Assembly (NCBI RefSeq): GCF_011927835.1
Contig: NZ_JAATJH010000001.1
Location: 759,104-823,103, forward strand
Length of the DNA stretch: 64,000 nt
Source: Neolewinella antarctica
GTDB lineage: Bacteria; Bacteroidota; Bacteroidia; Chitinophagales; Saprospiraceae
Direction: 5' to 3'
Positions within the stretch are counted from its first letter, which is position 1; every line of letters starts with the position of its first letter. A program made the position numbers and the translations under genes. Below the pieces are notes generated by a model. The model did no database searches. It was not told the DNA's origin and saw only the letters and a program-made list of their open reading frames with translations. Of this stretch, positions 54,513 through 62,817 are shown piece after piece.

Positions 54513-57155
54513 ATGAAGCGATCACTACTGGTTCTTGTATCCGCTTTCATAATGTTGACTTGTCAGGAAGAGCGAACCATTAATTTTAACGAGGACATCC
54601 GGCCAATTTTCAACGAAAAGTGCATCGGTTGCCACGGCGGCGTCAAGCAAGCGGGTGGTTTCGGGTTGGTATTTCGGGAAAATGCATTGCGGGAGACGGA
54701 TAACGGAAAATTCGCCATCGTGCCCGGTAAGCCGGGGCAGAGTGAAATAATCGCGCGAGTCCGTCACGAAAACGAAGAACTCAGGATGCCATTCGAGGGA
54801 CCTGCCCTGTCGGAAGAAGAAATTCACCTGTTGGAAACCTGGATCGAGGAAGGCGCGGAGTGGGAAGAGCACTGGGCTTATCTGGCACCGACCAAACCCG
54901 AAATCCCGGTTATTGAAGGCGGGCAACCGGACAATTCCATCGATGCCTTCGTGATGGCTGCGCTCCTACCCTACGACCTGGTACCCGCGCCCCGCGCCCC
55001 CAAAAGAGAGCTACTGCGCCGCGTAAGTTTCGACCTCACCGGATTACCGGCACCTGAGTTTCTGGCCGAGGTGTTCCTGTCGGGTGACTTAGCGTACGAA
55101 GTGCTTATCGACAGTCTGCTGGCGCAGCCCAGCTACGGCGAACACCAGGCTGCCAAATGGCTGGAACTCGCGCGTTACGCCGATTCACGCGGTTACGAAC
55201 GCGACCGGCCGCGGGAGATTTGGCGCTACCGAGACTGGGTAATTAAAGCTTTTAACGACGACCTACCCTACGACGATTTCGTGACGCACCAGTTAGCCGG
55301 CGACCTCCTACCGGACCCGACGGAAGACCAACTAGTCGCCACCGGCTTTCACCGCAACACACTGAGTAACGGCGAAGGCGGCACCGAAAACGAGGAGTTC
55401 CGCGTTGCCTCCGTCATCGACCGCGTCAACACTACCTGGGAAGTTTTTCAGGGGACCACGATGGGCTGCGTACAGTGCCACGCGCACCCGTACGACCCGA
55501 TCCGCTACGAAGAATTTTACACCAGCTACGCGCTGTTCAACAACACCGTCGACCACGACCACGTCAGCGAGGCGCCCCGCTTGCGCACGCTCTACGCAGC
55601 CGATGAAGTAAAGTACAAGCGCCTTGAAGACTGGGTGACGGAGCACGCGGAAGAGGAGGCGCGGACGCAGGTGCAAAGTTGGCGGCAACTCATCAAGGTT
55701 CGGGAACCCCGCCTTCGCCCCGACCTGTTCGAAAACGTCGAAGGCGGCGTCTTTACCGCGCGCGCTGACGAGGACATCATGTTCCTCCGCCCCGGCAACT
55801 CTTTCGCGCTTCCCCCCCGTGATCTTTCAGAAGTAGCGGCGCTCCACGTCAACCTCAGGCCCCTTGGATCAGGCACACTAGAGGTTCGGTTGGCTTCACC
55901 GACCGGTCAACTCTTGATCACCCATGCCTTTGAACGGGGCAGACAGGAGGACATTCGCTTACCCTTAGTAATTCCTGGTGGCGAACGGGTGCTTTCCATT
56001 GTCACCCGGGGCGATGGCAATGGCAAAATACTGGCCATCGACGCAATTGGCTACGAGCCGAAACTGCCCGGCGCGGAACAACCCGGCGCGGAAGACATCA
56101 AAACATTTATCGGTGACCTGCTAGCGGCAAAAGACTCCGTCAATACCTTGATCATGGTAGAAACCACCGACGAAAGCCGCCGGAAAAGCTACCTGTTCGA
56201 GCGGGGGAACTGGATGGTGCACGGCCCCGAAGTGACCGGCGGCGTACCTAAGCTTCTCGACGGCGAGGCGGACACACCCATTGAAAATCGACTCGACTTT
56301 GCTCGTTGGCTCACCAACCCGGACCAACCGCTCACCAGCCGGGTAGCCGTTAACCGTACCTGGGGGCAATTATTCGGTATCGGACTGGTCGCCACCACCG
56401 AGGACATCGGTAGCCAGGGGTCCAAACCCAAAAACCAACAACTACTCGACTACCTCGCCACGGAGTACAGCGGCCCGCTTGGCTGGAGCAAAAAACGACT
56501 GTTACGTCAGATTGTCCTGTCGAATACCTACCAGCAATCCTCCCGGGCCACTCCGCAGTTGCTCGCCAAGGACCCCCACAACGAATTGTTGGCCCGTGGC
56601 CCGCGCAAACGCCTGACCGCCGAGGAAATTCGCGACCAAGCCCTCGCCGTCAGCGGACTGCTCACCGAAAAATGCTACGGACCAAGTGTTATGCCGCCAC
56701 AGCCGGACGGCTTGTGGGGCACCATCACGCACAGTAGAAACGAGTGGGTCAACAGCACGGGTGAAGACCGCTACCGGCGCGCGCTGTACACGCACCTACG
56801 CCGGTCCGCCATTCATCCGGTCATGAGCACTTTCGATGCATCCAATCGCGAGCTGTGCCTCAGCCGCCGCACGATTACCAACACGCCGCTACAGGCGCTG
56901 ATGACGCTCAACGATCCGGCGTACCTGGAGGTAGCCGAACGGCTCGCCGACGAAGTTTCGAACCTTCCCAATGTGCCAGCACGGATCGACGGGCTTTACG
57001 AATTGCTCCTCCGCCGGCCGGCCGAACCGCTGGAGCAGCAGGTACTCGTTCAGCTTTACGACGACGCTTACGCGACCCACCAGGATGCGCACACCGCCCT
57101 TACCGTAGTGGCCAACGCGCTACTTAATATTGACGAACTACTAACCATCAGCTGA
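54513..57155 (+). CDS. PSCyt1/DUF1549/DUF1553 exported protein
   Basis: This 880-residue lipoprotein (IMLTCQ) has an N-terminal planctomycete cytochrome c-type domain with CIGCH (about residues 37-41), a DUF1549 domain (about 140-350, with its own CVQCHAHPYDPI motif), a carbohydrate-binding-like middle section and a DUF1553 domain (about 590-860, RLDFARWLTNPDQPLTSRV). This architecture is abundant in Planctomycetes and Verrucomicrobia and common in marine Bacteroidota. Its catalytic role is not known. It is immediately followed by the DUF1501 gene, its usual partner. Confidence 0.92.
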   Translation: MKRSLLVLVSAFIMLTCQEERTINFNEDIRPIFNEKCIGCHGGVKQAGGFGLVFRENALRETDNGKFAIVPGKPGQSEIIARVRHENEELRMPFEGPALSEEEIHLLETWIEEGAEWEEHWAYLAPTKPEIPVIEGGQPDNSIDAFVMAALLPYDLVPAPRAPKRELLRRVSFDLTGLPAPEFLAEVFLSGDLAYEVLIDSLLAQPSYGEHQAAKWLELARYADSRGYERDRPREIWRYRDWVIKAFNDDLPYDDFVTHQLAGDLLPDPTEDQLVATGFHRNTLSNGEGGTENEEFRVASVIDRVNTTWEVFQGTTMGCVQCHAHPYDPIRYEEFYTSYALFNNTVDHDHVSEAPRLRTLYAADEVKYKRLEDWVTEHAEEEARTQVQSWRQLIKVREPRLRPDLFENVEGGVFTARADEDIMFLRPGNSFALPPRDLSEVAALHVNLRPLGSGTLEVRLASPTGQLLITHAFERGRQEDIRLPLVIPGGERVLSIVTRGDGNGKILAIDAIGYEPKLPGAEQPGAEDIKTFIGDLLAAKDSVNTLIMVETTDESRRKSYLFERGNWMVHGPEVTGGVPKLLDGEADTPIENRLDFARWLTNPDQPLTSRVAVNRTWGQLFGIGLVATTEDIGSQGSKPKNQQLLDYLATEYSGPLGWSKKRLLRQIVLSNTYQQSSRATPQLLAKDPHNELLARGPRKRLTAEEIRDQALAVSGLLTEKCYGPSVMPPQPDGLWGTITHSRNEWVNSTGEDRYRRALYTHLRRSAIHPVMSTFDASNRELCLSRRTITNTPLQALMTLNDPAYLEVAERLADEVSNLPNVPARIDGLYELLLRRPAEPLEQQVLVQLYDDAYATHQDAHTALTVVANALLNIDELLTIS
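55657..55676 (-). repeat. dispersed GC-rich element inside the DUF1549/DUF1553 gene
   Basis: An 18/20 match on the minus strand, antisense to the gene, over codons for EEARTQVQ. It could be a chance coding match. Confidence 0.45.
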
Positions 57156-57156
57156 T

Positions 57157-58635
57157 ATGAACCCTCTGTTAAATGAATTTCGCCACCGGGAGGCTCAGTA
57201 CAATAGCCGACGCCATTTCTTACGCCAGGGAGCGCTGGGTTTAGGTGGTATCGCCCTCGGTGGCCTGATGGGGTGTGGCACGGACGCGGGTGCCCAGGTC
57301 GCCAAGACGAAGGAAGAAAAAATCATGGCGACGGCACTTAGCTATGCGCCACGTGCCAAGCGCGTGATCTATTTGCACATGGCCGGTGCCCCGTCGCAAC
57401 TGGAGTTGTTCGACTACAAACCCGCGCTGCAAAAACTGGACGGCCAACCCTGCCCGCCTTCGCTGCTGGCCGGTAAGCGCTTCGCTTTTATCCAGGGCAC
57501 GCCCATGATGTTGGGCTCGCAGGCAACTTTCCAACAGCACGGTCAAAGTGGCGCTTGGGTATCCAATTTGTTACCCAACTTTAGCGAAGTAGCCGACGAA
57601 GTCGCTTTCCTGAAGGCGGTGCACACGGAGGAGTTCAACCACGCCCCGGCACAACTATTAATGCAGACCGGAAGCCCGCGACCGGGCCGGCCTTCCTTCG
57701 GCTCCTGGGTGACCTACGGTTTAGGGTCCGAAAACGAAAATCTACCGGGCTTCATCGTTTTGGTATCCGGTGGGCGGGACCCGAGTGGCGGCAAAAAACT
57801 ATGGGGGAGCGGCTTTTTGCCGTCCATCCATCAGGGCATCCAGTGCCGTACGGCGGGCGATCCGATCTTGTACCTCAGTGACCCGGAAGGGATGTCGCGG
57901 GATTTACGGGGCAAGTCGATCGCGGCAATCAACGAGATCAATAAGCGGCAGTACGACGAAGTGGGCAATCCGGAAACACTTACGCGGATCAAGCAGTACG
58001 AGATGGCGTTTAAGATGCAGATGTCCGTCCCCGAGGTGATGGACATCGAAAAGGAGCCGGATTACATCCACGAGATGTACGGAACGACGCCGGGAAAATC
58101 TACTTTCGCCAATAACTGCTTGATGGCGCGCCGGTTAGCTGAGTCCGGCGTTCGCTTTATCCAGTTATATGACTGGGGCTGGGATAATCACGGTTCTAGC
58201 CGGTCGACTAGTTTGGAAGAAGGGCTACCGGCGCAGTGCAAGGGCATTGATCAGGCGATGGCGGCACTCATCAAGGACTTGAAACAGCGCGGTATGTTGG
58301 AGGACACCCTAGTTGTTTGGGGTGGCGAGTTCGGACGCACCCCCATGCGGGAAAACCGGGGCGGCGTTGAAATGCCCTTTCTCGGGCGGGATCACCACGG
58401 AGAAGCCTTTACGATGTGGATGGCCGGGGGCGGCGTGAAACCCGGGGTCGTCTACGGAGAAACGGACGAGATTGGTTACGCGGGCGTCCGGGACCGGGCG
58501 CACGTGCACGACGTGCAGGCTACGGTGCTGGGCTTGCTGGGTTTTGACCACGAGAAATTCACCTACCCGTTTCAGGGTAGGAATTTCCGATTGACGGATG
58601 TGACGGGCACCGCGATAAAGGACATTATGGTCTGA
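57157..58635 (+). CDS. DUF1501 exported protein with Tat signal
   Basis: This 492-residue protein has a twin-arginine signal (SRRHFLRQGALG) ending in a lipobox (LMGC). The DUF1501 fold, related to the sulfatase/alkaline phosphatase superfamily, is present (VIYLHMAGAPSQLELFD, LVVWGGEFGRTP, GRDHHGEAFTMW). DUF1501 genes almost always sit beside DUF1549/DUF1553 genes, as here; the stop and start are one base apart (TGATATG). Function is unknown. A weak dispersed element match (16/20, minus strand) occurs at 57276-57295 just after the lipobox. Confidence 0.92.
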   Translation: MNPLLNEFRHREAQYNSRRHFLRQGALGLGGIALGGLMGCGTDAGAQVAKTKEEKIMATALSYAPRAKRVIYLHMAGAPSQLELFDYKPALQKLDGQPCPPSLLAGKRFAFIQGTPMMLGSQATFQQHGQSGAWVSNLLPNFSEVADEVAFLKAVHTEEFNHAPAQLLMQTGSPRPGRPSFGSWVTYGLGSENENLPGFIVLVSGGRDPSGGKKLWGSGFLPSIHQGIQCRTAGDPILYLSDPEGMSRDLRGKSIAAINEINKRQYDEVGNPETLTRIKQYEMAFKMQMSVPEVMDIEKEPDYIHEMYGTTPGKSTFANNCLMARRLAESGVRFIQLYDWGWDNHGSSRSTSLEEGLPAQCKGIDQAMAALIKDLKQRGMLEDTLVVWGGEFGRTPMRENRGGVEMPFLGRDHHGEAFTMWMAGGGVKPGVVYGETDEIGYAGVRDRAHVHDVQATVLGLLGFDHEKFTYPFQGRNFRLTDVTGTAIKDIMV

Positions 58636-58687
58636 ATTTACTATATAATTTCGGCCACGATGCCGGCCGCAATAGCAAGCAAAAGAT

Positions 58688-58708
58688 GGGCGCGGACGCG
58701 GGATGCAA
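58688..58708 (-). repeat. dispersed GC-rich element, left arm of inverted pair
   Basis: All 20 core bases match with a single inserted A, on the minus strand. It pairs with the copy at 58783-58802. Confidence 0.75.
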
Positions 58709-58782
58709 AAATTTTTGGTGAGGCAGAGATCCTTCGTCAATATTCGGACGGAGTGATCGACACCCCGCCAGACCGACAATCA

Positions 58783-58802
58783 TTGCACTGGCGACCGCGC
58801 AC
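58783..58802 (+). repeat. dispersed GC-rich element, right arm of inverted pair
   Basis: A 17/20 match on the plus strand, between converging genes. Confidence 0.6.
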
Positions 58803-58852
58803 GCTCGGCTTCCGCTCCCCAAAAACTGCTGCTGCTTGCGGACAAATTACCA

Positions 58853-59344
58853 CTATTCCAGGCTCGCGGAATCCCCTTCCGCCGAGAAGTTTACCAGGAT
58901 ATTATCACCGATGGTGGTACTCAAGTCGAGCCCGCTGTAGGTCACGTAAATTGGCCAGCTTTTGTGCCGCCGGTCCACCAGCACGGCTACCTCTATCTTC
59001 TTGGGCAACACCTCCTGGAGGGGACGGAGGGCGTAGAAGAGCGTCCTTCCGGTGTTAGCTACGTCGTCGACGAGTAGTACGGCTTTCCCCGCCAAATCCT
59101 GCAGATTACCGTCCAGAACAGGCCCGGGATCAAGTGGGCTTGCGGGGCTAATGCTCAGTGACCAAAGGTGAAAGGGGGCCTTGCTCACCAGACGCAGACC
59201 CGCGACTAACTTCTCCGCCAGCTGTAGACCACGGTTGTTAATGCCGATGATGTAGAGCTCCCCCTCGTCGGTGTTCCGCTCGAGGATTTCCATCGCGAGG
59301 CGATTGACTTTACTCGCGATCTGTTGGTGGTTTAGCAGTTGCAT
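58853..59344 (-). CDS. PyrR-like phosphoribosyltransferase family protein
   Basis: This 163-residue type I phosphoribosyltransferase has the PRPP-binding loop VLLVDDVANTGRTL and the upstream GINNRGLQLAEKL segment. It is similar in size to PyrR and hypoxanthine-type enzymes. The base specificity cannot be read. It is cytoplasmic and follows glgX on the same strand, 48 bp apart. Confidence 0.88.
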   Translation of the reverse strand: MQLLNHQQIASKVNRLAMEILERNTDEGELYIIGINNRGLQLAEKLVAGLRLVSKAPFHLWSLSISPASPLDPGPVLDGNLQDLAGKAVLLVDDVANTGRTLFYALRPLQEVLPKKIEVAVLVDRRHKSWPIYVTYSGLDLSTTIGDNILVNFSAEGDSASLE

Positions 59345-59392
59345 GGGGCGAAGATACTGGTCCGCAGGTTTTGGTTGGGGACTACTTTGCTA

Positions 59393-61672
59393 CTACTCCT
59401 GAATCATCGCCCACAACTTACGGACCTGATCGACGATCGTTACCTTGCGGTGTCCGTCACCAGTCTGGTTGGCAGTTCTCGTTTTGAGCCGGAAGACGTG
59501 CATCGATCGTGGCGCGGCGGCATATTCACCACCCGCCAGAATATCTTCCTGAACCGGAATTTCATCGGTGGTAGAGTCAATTAAAGCCTCCCAGCGCGTG
59601 AACTCCTGGACGCCCGGCATGCGAAACTTTACAGTTTCCCAAAAAGCGTTCAGCACGACCAGGAAAATATCGTCCTTGATGCGCTGGCCACGCTCGTCGT
59701 ATTCGTCCATTTCCTCCCCGTTTAGGAGCATACCCAAGCTGCGGACCTGATCGTCAGACCAATCCCCTTCGCCCATCTCGTTGCCGTCGGGCCTGATCCA
59801 GAGGATGTCGGATAAGTTACTGTCATCGATGGTGCGCCCGTTGAAGAAACGGCGCCGGTGAAAAATGGGGTTATCCTTCCGCAGCGCGATGAGTTTGCGC
59901 GTGAAGGAGTGCAAGGCGCGCTGTTCGGCCGACCAATCCCAATCGAACCAACTAATTTCGTTATCCTGGCAGTAGGCGTTGTTGTTGCCATTTTGCGTGC
60001 GACCGTATTCATCTCCCATCGTCAGCATCGGTACGCCCTGGCTGATGAACAGGGTGATCAGCATGTTTCGCTGCATTTTTAGTCGTAGCGCATTGATTTC
60101 CGGGTCATTCGTCGGGCCTTCCACGCCGCAATTCCAGCTGTGGTTATGGTTCTCACCATCATTATTGTTTTCTCCGTTGGCTTCGTTGTGTTTGTCATCG
60201 TAGCTGTATAAATCCCGCAGCGTGAAGCCATCGTGGGCGGTGATGAAGTTGATGCTCGCACCGGGGCGGCGGCCGCTGAGCTCGTAGAGGTCGGAAGAAC
60301 CGCTGAGTCGGTAAGCAAGCTCCCCTACCCCAATGGCATCGCCCCGCCAGAAGGCACGGACGTTATCCCGGTATTTACCATTCCATTCCGACCAAAGCAC
60401 GGGAAAACCACCAACCTGGTAACCGCCCGGACCAACGTCCCAGGGCTCAGCGATCAGTTTTACCTGGCTGATGATTGGATCCTGGTGAATGGTGTCCAGG
60501 AAAGTACTCAACTTTCCAACTTCGAAAAGTCCACGCGCCAGGGCACTGGCTAGATCGAAGCGAAAGCCATCTACGTGCATCTCGGTGATCCAGTAGCGTA
60601 GACTATCCATCACCATTTGTAGGGAGCGCGGGCTCGTCATATCGATGGTATTACCCGTGCCGGTATAATCCATATAGAACTGCTCCTGGTCCTGTACCAG
60701 CCGGTAGTAGTTCTGGTTGTCTAAGCCTTTCATCCCCAGCATCGGGCCGTAATGATTGCCCTCGGCGGTATGGTTGTAAACCACGTCGAGAATCACTTCC
60801 AGACCGGCTTTGTGCAACTCTTTGACCATCACTTTAAACTCCCGGACTTGGTCCTCGGGCTTATCCGCCGCCGCGTAATCCGGGTGGGGCGCGAGGAACG
60901 ACAGACTGTTGTAACCCCAGTAGTTCCGTAGACCCATCTTAACCAAGCGGTCGTCCTGCACGAAGTGGTGAACGGGCATGAGCTCGATGGCCGTGACGCC
61001 GAGGTTTTTAAGGTACTCGATCACGGCGGGGTGGCCGAGGGCTTTGTACGTTCCCCGTTCCGCGGCCGGCACGTCGGGCATCAACTGAGTGAGGCCCTTG
61101 ACGTGCGCTTCGTAAATGATGGTATTGTGCATGGGGTGTTTGAGCAGTTCGTCGCCTTCCCAATCGAAACTGGTATCGATTACTACCCCTTTGGTCATGA
61201 AAGGAGCAGAATCCTTTTTATTCATTTTGAGAAACCGGTTCTCGGTTTTGCCCTTGATGGGGTAAGGAAACATGGCGGGGCCCCACTGAATTTCTTCACC
61301 CACGCCCTTGGCGTAAGGATCTAAAAGTAATTTGTGCGGATTGTAAAGCATACCGGCGTTAGGGTTCCACTCGCCGTGGGCGCGGTAACCGTAGCGCCAG
61401 CCGGTCTCTATGTTTGGGATAAAGACGTGCCAGACGAGGTCCGTCTGTTCCATCATCTGGATGCGGTAGATTTCTTTTTCCGGCGCGTCTTCCCGAAACA
61501 AGCTTAGGTCCATTCGGGTGGCTCCTTCGCTGAAGACGGCAAAGTTGCATCCTTTCGGGGACCAAGTCGCTCCTAGCGGATAAGGGCTACCGGGCCATAC
61601 TTCAATCTCTCCGAATTTTCCGTAGGCGTTAATCTGTTGTTCTTCGCAAACTAGGTTGATGGTCTTACTCAT
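59393..61672 (-). CDS. glgX: glycogen debranching enzyme GlgX
   Basis: This 759-residue GH13 isoamylase-type enzyme cleaves alpha-1,6 branches of glycogen. An N-terminal CBM48 domain (GSPYPLGATWSPKGCNFAVFSEGATRM) precedes the TIM barrel. The catalytic Asp is in DGFRFDLASALAR, the Glu in LIAEPWDVGPGGYQVGGFP, and the third acidic residue in ITAHDGFTLRD. I start at MSKTINLVCEE (61672), as the 26 extra residues from 61750 look like translated leader. It is a minus-strand gene after the SSB genes. Confidence 0.93.
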   Translation of the reverse strand: MSKTINLVCEEQQINAYGKFGEIEVWPGSPYPLGATWSPKGCNFAVFSEGATRMDLSLFREDAPEKEIYRIQMMEQTDLVWHVFIPNIETGWRYGYRAHGEWNPNAGMLYNPHKLLLDPYAKGVGEEIQWGPAMFPYPIKGKTENRFLKMNKKDSAPFMTKGVVIDTSFDWEGDELLKHPMHNTIIYEAHVKGLTQLMPDVPAAERGTYKALGHPAVIEYLKNLGVTAIELMPVHHFVQDDRLVKMGLRNYWGYNSLSFLAPHPDYAAADKPEDQVREFKVMVKELHKAGLEVILDVVYNHTAEGNHYGPMLGMKGLDNQNYYRLVQDQEQFYMDYTGTGNTIDMTSPRSLQMVMDSLRYWITEMHVDGFRFDLASALARGLFEVGKLSTFLDTIHQDPIISQVKLIAEPWDVGPGGYQVGGFPVLWSEWNGKYRDNVRAFWRGDAIGVGELAYRLSGSSDLYELSGRRPGASINFITAHDGFTLRDLYSYDDKHNEANGENNNDGENHNHSWNCGVEGPTNDPEINALRLKMQRNMLITLFISQGVPMLTMGDEYGRTQNGNNNAYCQDNEISWFDWDWSAEQRALHSFTRKLIALRKDNPIFHRRRFFNGRTIDDSNLSDILWIRPDGNEMGEGDWSDDQVRSLGMLLNGEEMDEYDERGQRIKDDIFLVVLNAFWETVKFRMPGVQEFTRWEALIDSTTDEIPVQEDILAGGEYAAAPRSMHVFRLKTRTANQTGDGHRKVTIVDQVRKLWAMIQE

Positions 61673-61718
61673 AGGCAGTATGCTAACCTGCGATCCCTGG
61701 CAGGGTTCGGTTGGTGAC

Positions 61719-62126
61719 TTATTCCCTCGCGACTCCCAGTCTGGTCGCACGGCTAACGTAGCGGTTATTCTCGCTCCTGCTTGGCTTCTCTTGACCGAGA
61801 TAAGTGTAGCCCGTTATGTAGACTTCCGCGAACCGGCTGAGTTCCCCACGGCGGTTCCGGTGGTTTGAGTACCGAAGTTCTCCACTGACCAGCAGCCGAT
61901 CACCGGCTTTAAGGTTGGCGTGGAGATCGAGCGCGGCCGGCCCCCAGGCGAGGCAGTAGTGAACGTCGGCGGGCACCTCAGCTGCCCTGAGTGGAGAACG
62001 AGTTACCGCCCGCATCTTTTGCTGGCGCTTAACCTGGAGGGTAAAACGGAGTAAATCGCGGGCTCGCTCGGTACAGTGATAGGTAGGCGATTTGAAGATG
62101 GTACCGATTAGGGTGAGTTGGTTCAT
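61719..62126 (-). CDS. divergent single-stranded DNA-binding protein
   Basis: This 135-residue OB-fold protein (MNQLTLIGTIFKSPTYH, LRFTLQVKRQ, HYCLAWGPAALDLHANLKAGDRLLVSGELRYS) is distantly related to SSB. It is highly basic in the C-terminal third and lacks the acidic SSB tail that recruits partner proteins. It follows a second SSB-like gene by 18 bp. It may be an accessory SSB for repair, transformation or a mobile element; no phage or plasmid genes are nearby. Confidence 0.8.
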   Translation of the reverse strand: MNQLTLIGTIFKSPTYHCTERARDLLRFTLQVKRQQKMRAVTRSPLRAAEVPADVHYCLAWGPAALDLHANLKAGDRLLVSGELRYSNHRNRRGELSRFAEVYITGYTYLGQEKPSRSENNRYVSRATRLGVARE

Positions 62127-62144
62127 GGTCGTTGGGTTGTATGA

Positions 62145-62519
62145 TTATGATGGATTGACAGTCTCGGATGTGAGCACTATTTTTGATGGTACTGCGGGAT
62201 TGCCGATGTGTTGAAAGTAGTCGGCGTGGATTTCGGTGCGGACGTGGGTTTGTCCGTCGCGCTGAAAGCTTCGGTTACGCAGGTGACCCCGCACGGTCAC
62301 TCTGTTGCCCTTCGTCGCCCGGAGGCACAGTTGCCGCGCTACTTCGCCCCAGGCGACAATGCGAAAAGATTGGTCCGTTCGATCGTACGCCCCGGGAATG
62401 GGCGGTACCCCGAGATATAGCCGCAGCCGGGCGACCGGGGTGCCGTCCGTCAGGAAGTGGAGCTCGGGCCGCTGCCCCACCCGGCCCGTGAGCTGGACAT
62501 GGTTGTTATGGGTTAACAT
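62145..62519 (-). CDS. ssb: single-stranded DNA-binding protein
   Basis: This 124-residue SSB-family OB-fold protein (HVQLTGRVGQRPELHFLTDGTPVARLRLYL, FRIVAWGEVARQLCLRATKGNRVTVRGHLRNRSF) is closer to classical SSB in the N-terminus than its neighbour. It also lacks the acidic DDxIPF-type C-terminal tip. It is the first gene of a two-SSB unit. Confidence 0.85.
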   Translation of the reverse strand: MLTHNNHVQLTGRVGQRPELHFLTDGTPVARLRLYLGVPPIPGAYDRTDQSFRIVAWGEVARQLCLRATKGNRVTVRGHLRNRSFQRDGQTHVRTEIHADYFQHIGNPAVPSKIVLTSETVNPS

Positions 62520-62755
62520 CGTTTTGTCGGTTGATTTGATCGCAAGGTGCCAGTCAGGGTCGATGACAGTCGCATGTTAACCGAATACTTGCGAATTTAC
62601 CCGTTTACTGACGGTTAACAGGAGCCAGAATTTTGCACATTACCTTGTCTATCAATAATTTGCGGAGGTAGTATCCGAATACGGTAAAATCTCGGGACTG
62701 GGCGGTGGACACATCGGGCCACGAGGCCCAATAACCCTGCTCTGCAAAATCTACC

Positions 62756-62775
62756 GCGCACCCGCGACCGCGCCA
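62756..62775 (+). repeat. dispersed GC-rich element upstream of the DEAD-box gene
   Basis: A 17/20 match on the plus strand, 42 bp before the helicase start. Confidence 0.6.
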
Positions 62776-62817
62776 ACTACCGACCGAAGGGTTACCAACC
62801 CGCCGTATCTTCGCGCC

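Noticed and set aside
61719-62519. Prophage or plasmid remnant marked by two SSB genes
   Set aside because: No integrase, replication, capsid or partition gene is nearby, and flanking genes are ordinary chromosomal ones.
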